DNA from: UM-FILTER-42-9 sp038063775
GTDB lineage: Bacteria > Patescibacteriota > Minisyncoccia > Moranbacterales > UBA2206
Direction of reading: 5' to 3'
Assembly (NCBI GenBank): GCA_038063775.1
Contig: JBBTUK010000015.1
Location: 1 to 14,144, forward strand
DNA: 14,144 nucleotides
Shown here: piece after piece, positions 10,176-14,144 of the stretch
How the letters are laid out: each line of letters starts with the position of its first letter
Numbering within the stretch: the first letter of the stretch is position 1
Notes under the pieces: model-generated
Databases searched by the model: none
Seen by the model: the letters and a program-made list of their open reading frames with translations, nothing else
What the model was told of the DNA's origin: nothing
Made by a program: the position numbers and the translations under genes

Positions 10176-11136
10176 TTTAGTCAAAAAAATTCAGAACACT
10201 GTTTTTCAGCAAGAGCTTTTAAAAAAAGGCGACAAAATTATTCTGGCAGTTTCGGGCGGGCCGGATTCGGTTTGTTTGCTGGATATTTTCGCGAGGCTGG
10301 CGCCTAAATATAATTTACAATTGCGGATCGCGCATGTTAATTATGGTTTACGCGGCGCAGACAGCGAAAGAGACGAAAAGCTTGTGAGGCAGTTGGCGGA
10401 GAAATATAAAATGAAAATAGAAACCCTCACCCCCTCTCCTGAGGGGAGAGGGGGGGGCGCGATGCCTTCGGAAAATGAATTGCGGGACATCCGCTATGCT
10501 TTTTTTGAAAAAGTGCGCCAAAAAAACAAATTTGATTTGGTCGCGGTGGCGCATAATTCAGAAGACCAAGTCGAAACATTCTTGATGCGAGTGATTAGAG
10601 GCGCGGGGCTCAAGGGATTGTCCGCGATGCAATATAAATCCGGGAAACTTATCCGGCCGCTTCTGGGAACTACGCGCGCTGAGATTTTGAATTATTCGAA
10701 AAGCCAATATCTGGTCTACAGGACGGACAAGACAAACAAGGCCGATTTATTTTTCAGGAATAAAGTCCGCAATAAGCTAATTCCCTATCTAGAAAAAAAT
10801 TTCAATCCGAAAATAAAAAAAACTATTTTTGCGGCGGTCAGTTCAATCGCGGAAGACTACTCCTTGATTCAAGAACTGTCCGACAATATATCTGGAGGAA
10901 AGCAGGCACTTTCAGTGAAAAAGATTCTAAAACTGCACCCTGCTTTGCAAAGGAGAGTTTTGCTAAAAATAATTTCCGAAAAAAAGCCTGGCGTAAAAGA
11001 TGTCGAAGCGGCACATATTGAGGAGATAACCAAAGCGTTAAAAAGCACTAAAAACAAAAATCAGATTGTAATATTTAAAGGGTTGAAAATGACCCGAAAG
11101 GGTGATAAGGTTATAATAGAAAAATTAACTCGCTAA
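10168..11136 (+). CDS. tilS: tRNA(Ile)-lysidine synthase
   Basis: The 322-residue enzyme attaches lysine to C34 of tRNA-Ile(CAU), switching it to read AUA. The ATP-pyrophosphatase PP-loop SGGPDS is at residues 29-34, followed by the conserved HVNYGLRG (56-63), then RDIRYAFF (106-113) and AHNSEDQVETFLMRVIRGAGLKGLSAM. It lacks the extra C-terminal domains of E. coli TilS (432 residues), resembling the short form of Aquifex. Residues 87-97 (LTPSPEGRGGG) are unlike the family and are encoded by a palindromic repeat inserted in frame. The start overlaps the end of gmk by 8 nt, so translation is probably coupled. The tilS-ftsH order is common in bacteria. Confidence 0.95.
   Translation: MSNLVKKIQNTVFQQELLKKGDKIILAVSGGPDSVCLLDIFARLAPKYNLQLRIAHVNYGLRGADSERDEKLVRQLAEKYKMKIETLTPSPEGRGGGAMPSENELRDIRYAFFEKVRQKNKFDLVAVAHNSEDQVETFLMRVIRGAGLKGLSAMQYKSGKLIRPLLGTTRAEILNYSKSQYLVYRTDKTNKADLFFRNKVRNKLIPYLEKNFNPKIKKTIFAAVSSIAEDYSLIQELSDNISGGKQALSVKKILKLHPALQRRVLLKIISEKKPGVKDVEAAHIEEITKALKSTKNKNQIVIFKGLKMTRKGDKVIIEKLTR
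10424..10457. repeat. GC-rich palindromic repeat inserted in frame in tilS
   Basis: CCCCCTCTCC (10430-10439) and GGAGAGGGGG (10445-10454) form a 10-bp perfect stem with a 5-nt loop. The pure C/T and A/G arms differ sharply from the surrounding AT-rich coding sequence. Position and composition suggest a dispersed REP-like palindrome that landed in a tolerant loop of TilS without breaking the frame. Confidence 0.7.
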
Positions 11137-11214
11137 TTATAAGCGGATTCCGTTCTAAAATAAGCGAATATTTGCGCTTTTCGCTTTAGATTAGTTCTTG
11201 ATTCGCGAGGTGTT

Positions 11215-13083
11215 ATGAAAAATTTAGCCAAAAACATAGGACTGTTTATTTTATTTTTTCTGGTCATCGCAGGCATACTGACATTGTATAGCGCGCCAAA
11301 GACCAAGCCGGCGGACGTTTCACTGACTATGCTGGTCTCTCAAATCAATCAAGGGCAGGTCAAGCAAATCGCGGTTGACGGAGACAAATTACAAATACAA
11401 CTGGGTGACAGCAAGACGGAAAATTCTATTAAGGAAACGGAATCATCACTAACTGAATCCTTGAAAAATTATGGCGTGGATCAAAGCAAGTTGGACGCGG
11501 TTAATATTGAGATCAAAGGCGCTTCTTCGGCCAATTTTTGGCTGGGCACTTTTCTGCCGTTCATTTTACCCTTCATTTTTATCGGGGCTTTCATCTGGTT
11601 TATGCTGCGCCAAGCCCAAAGAGGAAACACGCAAGCGCTTTCTTTTGGGACATCGCGAGCCCGCGTGACGGATCCGAAAGACAAAAAAAATAGAGTAACC
11701 TTCAAAGACGTGGCCGGAGCCAAAGAGGCCAAGGAAGAATTGATGGAGATAGTGGAATTTTTAAAAAGCCCGCAAAAGTTCCTTAAACTGGGAGCTAAGA
11801 TTCCTAAAGGTGTTTTGCTTTTAGGCCCTCCGGGAGTGGGAAAAACTTTGATGGCTAAAGCGGTGGCCGGAGAAGCCAATGTTCCATTTTTCAATATTTC
11901 CGGCTCGGAGTTCGTGGAAATGTTTGTGGGAGTGGGCGCGTCGCGCGTACGCGATTTGTTCAAACAAGCCAAAAAGAATGCGCCGGCCATTGTTTTTATT
12001 GATGAAATTGACGCAGTGGGCCGCCATCGCGGAGCAGGACTGGGCGGTGGGCATGATGAAAGGGAGCAAACTTTGAATCAGATATTGGTGGAAATGGACG
12101 GCTTTGACACGACGACCAATGTGATAGTAATAGCAGCCACTAACCGGCCGGATGTTCTTGACCCTGCGCTACTTCGTCCCGGAAGATTTGATCGGAGAGT
12201 TGTTATGGATTTTCCTGACATTGAAGAAAGAATCGCGATCTTGGAAATACATTCCAAGCAAAAACCTCTGGAGGCGGAAGTGGATTTGCGAAAAATTGCT
12301 GTTCGCACTTCCGGCTTTTCCGGCGCCGATCTGGCCAATCTGGTCAATGAAGCGGCTATTTTAGCCGTAAGGAGAGAAAAAAAGTCCATCGGCATGGCGG
12401 AACTCACCGAATCAATTGAAAAAGTGATTTTGGGGCCGGAGCGGAAAAGCCGGAGAATTGAAGAGGAAGAAAAAAAGATCATCGCTTATCACGAAGCTGG
12501 ACATGCTCTGCTCGCGGCCAGTCTTCCTAAAGCCGATCCGGTCCAAAAAGTTTCCATTGTTTCGCGGGGACATGCCGGTGGATACACTTTGAGCGCCCCC
12601 ACCAAGGACTCGCGGCTGCGCTCCAAAAATTATTTTGTGGAAGAATTGTCGGTTCTTTTGGGTGGTTTTGTCAGTGAAAAATTGACCTTTGGGGATGTGA
12701 CGACGGGCGCGTCCAATGATCTGGAAAGAGCCACGGCCATCGCCCGAAACCTTATAACTCGCTACGGCATGAGTGATATGGGTCCGCGGACTTTCGGCAA
12801 CAAGGACGAGTTGATCTTTTTAGGCAAAGAAATCCAGGAAGAAAGAAATTATTCGGAAAAAACAGCGGAAGAAATAGATCAGCAAGTTTCCAAGTTCATA
12901 AACGCAGCCTATAAAGTGTCGGAAGGAATTTTGACGGACAAAAAACCAACCCTGGATAAGTTGGTTGCTGTTCTTTTGGAAAGGGAAACAATTGAGCAGG
13001 AAGAATTCAATGCCATAGTCGGAATCAAGTCTGAAGAAAAAATAGAAGAGAAAAAGGAAGCGCAGCAAGCTAAAATAGCCTAG
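11215..13083 (+). CDS. ftsH: ATP-dependent zinc metalloprotease FtsH
   Basis: The 622-residue membrane protease forms hexamers that extract and degrade membrane and regulatory proteins. Transmembrane helices lie at about 7-25 and 109-131 and enclose an extracytoplasmic domain. The AAA+ module has Walker A GPPGVGKT (204-211), pore loop MFVG (236-239), Walker B VFIDEID (260-266) and the second region of homology with RPGRFDR (321-327). The protease domain has HEAGH (426-430) as zinc ligands and catalytic Glu, with D502 in GASNDLERA as third ligand. All key residues are present and length is typical. GAGGTG stands before the ATG, a moderate ribosome binding site. It lies 78 nt after tilS; a weak AAGCG/CGCTT hairpin (11162-11179) in that gap is of uncertain role. 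The C-terminus is Lys/Glu-rich. Confidence 0.98.
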   Translation: MKNLAKNIGLFILFFLVIAGILTLYSAPKTKPADVSLTMLVSQINQGQVKQIAVDGDKLQIQLGDSKTENSIKETESSLTESLKNYGVDQSKLDAVNIEIKGASSANFWLGTFLPFILPFIFIGAFIWFMLRQAQRGNTQALSFGTSRARVTDPKDKKNRVTFKDVAGAKEAKEELMEIVEFLKSPQKFLKLGAKIPKGVLLLGPPGVGKTLMAKAVAGEANVPFFNISGSEFVEMFVGVGASRVRDLFKQAKKNAPAIVFIDEIDAVGRHRGAGLGGGHDEREQTLNQILVEMDGFDTTTNVIVIAATNRPDVLDPALLRPGRFDRRVVMDFPDIEERIAILEIHSKQKPLEAEVDLRKIAVRTSGFSGADLANLVNEAAILAVRREKKSIGMAELTESIEKVILGPERKSRRIEEEEKKIIAYHEAGHALLAASLPKADPVQKVSIVSRGHAGGYTLSAPTKDSRLRSKNYFVEELSVLLGGFVSEKLTFGDVTTGASNDLERATAIARNLITRYGMSDMGPRTFGNKDELIFLGKEIQEERNYSEKTAEEIDQQVSKFINAAYKVSEGILTDKKPTLDKLVAVLLERETIEQEEFNAIVGIKSEEKIEEKKEAQQAKIA

Positions 13084-13098
13084 GCAATTTATAATTTT

Positions 13099-14058
13099 AT
13101 GCCTAATTCCAAAATCAATTATCTGGAAATCATAAGGCAGGCGGCGGGTATAACCTGGCGCAACAAGTATTTGTGGTGGTTCGGTTTTTTTGTTCTTTTA
13201 GGCGCGGCGGGAGGTGGATTTTCAAGGTACTCTCCGAATAAAGAAGTTGCGGATAAACAAAAGATTTTCGAGCTCATATCGGCGCATCGCGAATGGGCGA
13301 TTTTCGCTGGGTTGGCTATGTTTGTTCTCTGGATAGTATTATTGGTTGTCGGAGTAACGGGAAGGGGCGCGCTGATAAAATCCGTAAATGATATTATTGA
13401 AAGAAAGGAAACAAGCTTTAAAAGCGGCTGGAAAGAAGGGAAAAAATATTTCTGGAAAATATTATTCATCGGCCTCTTGTCCGGCGCGTTCATTCTAGCG
13501 CTACTTATCGTGTTCGCGATTCCGATCGGATTCTTATTTTATAACAAGGCTTATTTTTTGGGAGGAGCGCTTTCCCTTCTAGCAATAGCTATTTTTATTC
13601 CAGTAGTGTTTTTGGTCAGTTTCACTAGAATGTACGGCTATCTTTATGTTGCACTTTCCGATCTGCCATTAGGCGAAGCGCTGGAAAATGCTTACGCGCT
13701 TTTGCGAAAAAACATTGCCAACAGTCTAATCCTAGCGCTGATTTTTTTGGTGGCAGGAGCGGTTGCCACATTGGCGGCTCTTTTAGTGATAATACCGCTG
13801 GTCGTGTTGTTTTTCATCATGGGCATGCTTCTGTTTTTACTGGCCAAACAGATTGGGGCGACAATAACCGCGGCTATCGCAGTGTTTTTTATTCTAATTT
13901 TTATGTTCTTGGGCGGCGCGGCTTATCAAGTGTTCGCTCACGCCGTTCTGGTTTTATTTTTCCGGGAAATCGCCAGTCCGAAAGAGGAAGAAAAAATCAC
14001 TGAACCGGCGGAAGAAATCAATCCGGCGCATGCAACGGATCCGATAATAGGAAGCTAA
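13099..14058 (+). CDS. Polytopic membrane protein of unknown function
   Basis: The 319-residue protein is mostly hydrophobic. Likely membrane segments are at about 24-40, 66-88, 119-147, 153-176, 208-250 (long enough for two) and 255-290. An amphipathic start (residues 1-23, including WRNKYLWWFG) precedes the first. Residues 290-319 are a charged, disordered tail, probably cytoplasmic. The organisation, with a WRNKYLWWFGFF-like entry and a repeated GRGALIKSV / ALENAYALLRKN helical element, recalls membrane proteins of the glycerophosphodiester phosphodiesterase membrane-domain (GDPD) type, but no catalytic motif is present and I cannot assign a function. It begins 15 nt after ftsH, so it is probably in the same transcript, and it ends at the terminator at 14069. 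Confidence 0.85.
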   Translation: MPNSKINYLEIIRQAAGITWRNKYLWWFGFFVLLGAAGGGFSRYSPNKEVADKQKIFELISAHREWAIFAGLAMFVLWIVLLVVGVTGRGALIKSVNDIIERKETSFKSGWKEGKKYFWKILFIGLLSGAFILALLIVFAIPIGFLFYNKAYFLGGALSLLAIAIFIPVVFLVSFTRMYGYLYVALSDLPLGEALENAYALLRKNIANSLILALIFLVAGAVATLAALLVIIPLVVLFFIMGMLLFLLAKQIGATITAAIAVFFILIFMFLGGAAYQVFAHAVLVLFFREIASPKEEEKITEPAEEINPAHATDPIIGS

Positions 14059-14068
14059 TAAAATAAAG

Positions 14069-14088
14069 ACAGCTGAGGCTGTTTTTAT
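14069..14088 (+). terminator. Rho-independent terminator after the ftsH group
   Basis: ACAGC (14069-14073) pairs with GCTGT (14078-14082) around TGAG, followed by TTTTAT. The stem is short, so strength is moderate. Confidence 0.65.
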
Positions 14089-14089
14089 A

Positions 14090-14118
14090 TTGACTGAAGG
14101 GATTTTTTGAAATAGGAT
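14090..14118 (+). promoter_or_regulatory. Probable promoter for a downstream tRNA
   Basis: TTGACT (14090-14095) and TAGGAT (14113-14118) are 17 nt apart. GATAAT at 14116-14121 is an alternative -10 with a longer spacer. The tRNA-like start at 14133 follows. Confidence 0.5.
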
Positions 14119-14132
14119 AATAATGTTATTCT

Positions 14133-14144
14133 GGGTCTGTAGCT
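14133..14144 (+). tRNA. First 12 nt of a probable tRNA, cut by the window end
   Basis: GGGTCTGTAGCT matches the typical start of a tRNA: 7-nt acceptor strand, TA at 8-9, then GCT of the D stem. It is similar to many bacterial tRNA-Ile(GAU) genes. The rest is outside the window, so identity is a guess. Confidence 0.5.

Noticed and set aside
11162..11185. Terminator between tilS and ftsH
   Set aside because: The stem AAGCG/CGCTT has only 5 bp and the following tract is TTTTCGCTTT, so it is too weak to call.

Overview
The window looks like a metagenome-assembled scaffold from a reduced bacterium of the Candidate Phyla Radiation (Patescibacteria, Parcubacteria-like). This is an inference from gene style: large housekeeping genes mostly without Shine-Dalgarno sequences, a short TilS, a guanylate kinase homologue with an altered P-loop, homing endonucleases sitting on tRNA genes, and a run of exactly 100 N (6789-6888), which marks a scaffold gap.

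Layout. 1-903: a terminator, a strong promoter and a secreted 3D-domain protein, then a terminator and a 72-nt palindrome. 951-2490: an unusual tRNA region. It holds one complete tRNA-Cys(GCA), four incomplete tRNA-Cys-like copies, a GIY-YIG nuclease ORF, a LAGLIDADG endonuclease ORF and a complete tRNA-Leu(UAA). In the four incomplete copies the anticodon loop is interrupted between positions 34 and 35 by two or four head-to-tail mini-hairpins of about 15 nt (6-bp stem, 3-nt loop). One copy also carries two such hairpins in its T loop. Removing the hairpins exactly restores 7-nt loops, with GCA anticodons in the anticodon loops. This is the most remarkable thing in the window. 2619-3268: two small genes with strong ribosome binding sites, separated by a stray tRNA T-arm.

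3336-6788 (minus strand): an apparent operon of an MBL-fold hydrolase (5' end in the gap), a small membrane protein and DNA gyrase subunit A. 6977-7504: a consensus promoter, a 34-codon ORF with a possible antiterminator/terminator pair, and a small CxxC zinc-ribbon protein. 7514-9225: promoter, structured leader, ribosomal protein S1-like gene and terminator. 9283-9543 (minus): another small gene with a strong ribosome binding site and its own terminator. 9606-14088: gmk-like, tilS, ftsH and a polytopic membrane protein, all on the plus strand. The window ends with a probable promoter and the first 12 nt of what looks like another tRNA.

Functionally most of the window is core information processing: gyrase, S1, tRNA-Ile lysidine synthase, nucleotide kinase, FtsH and tRNAs. 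The accessory signal is concentrated at 830-3050, where tRNA genes have been targets for hairpin elements and homing endonucleases.
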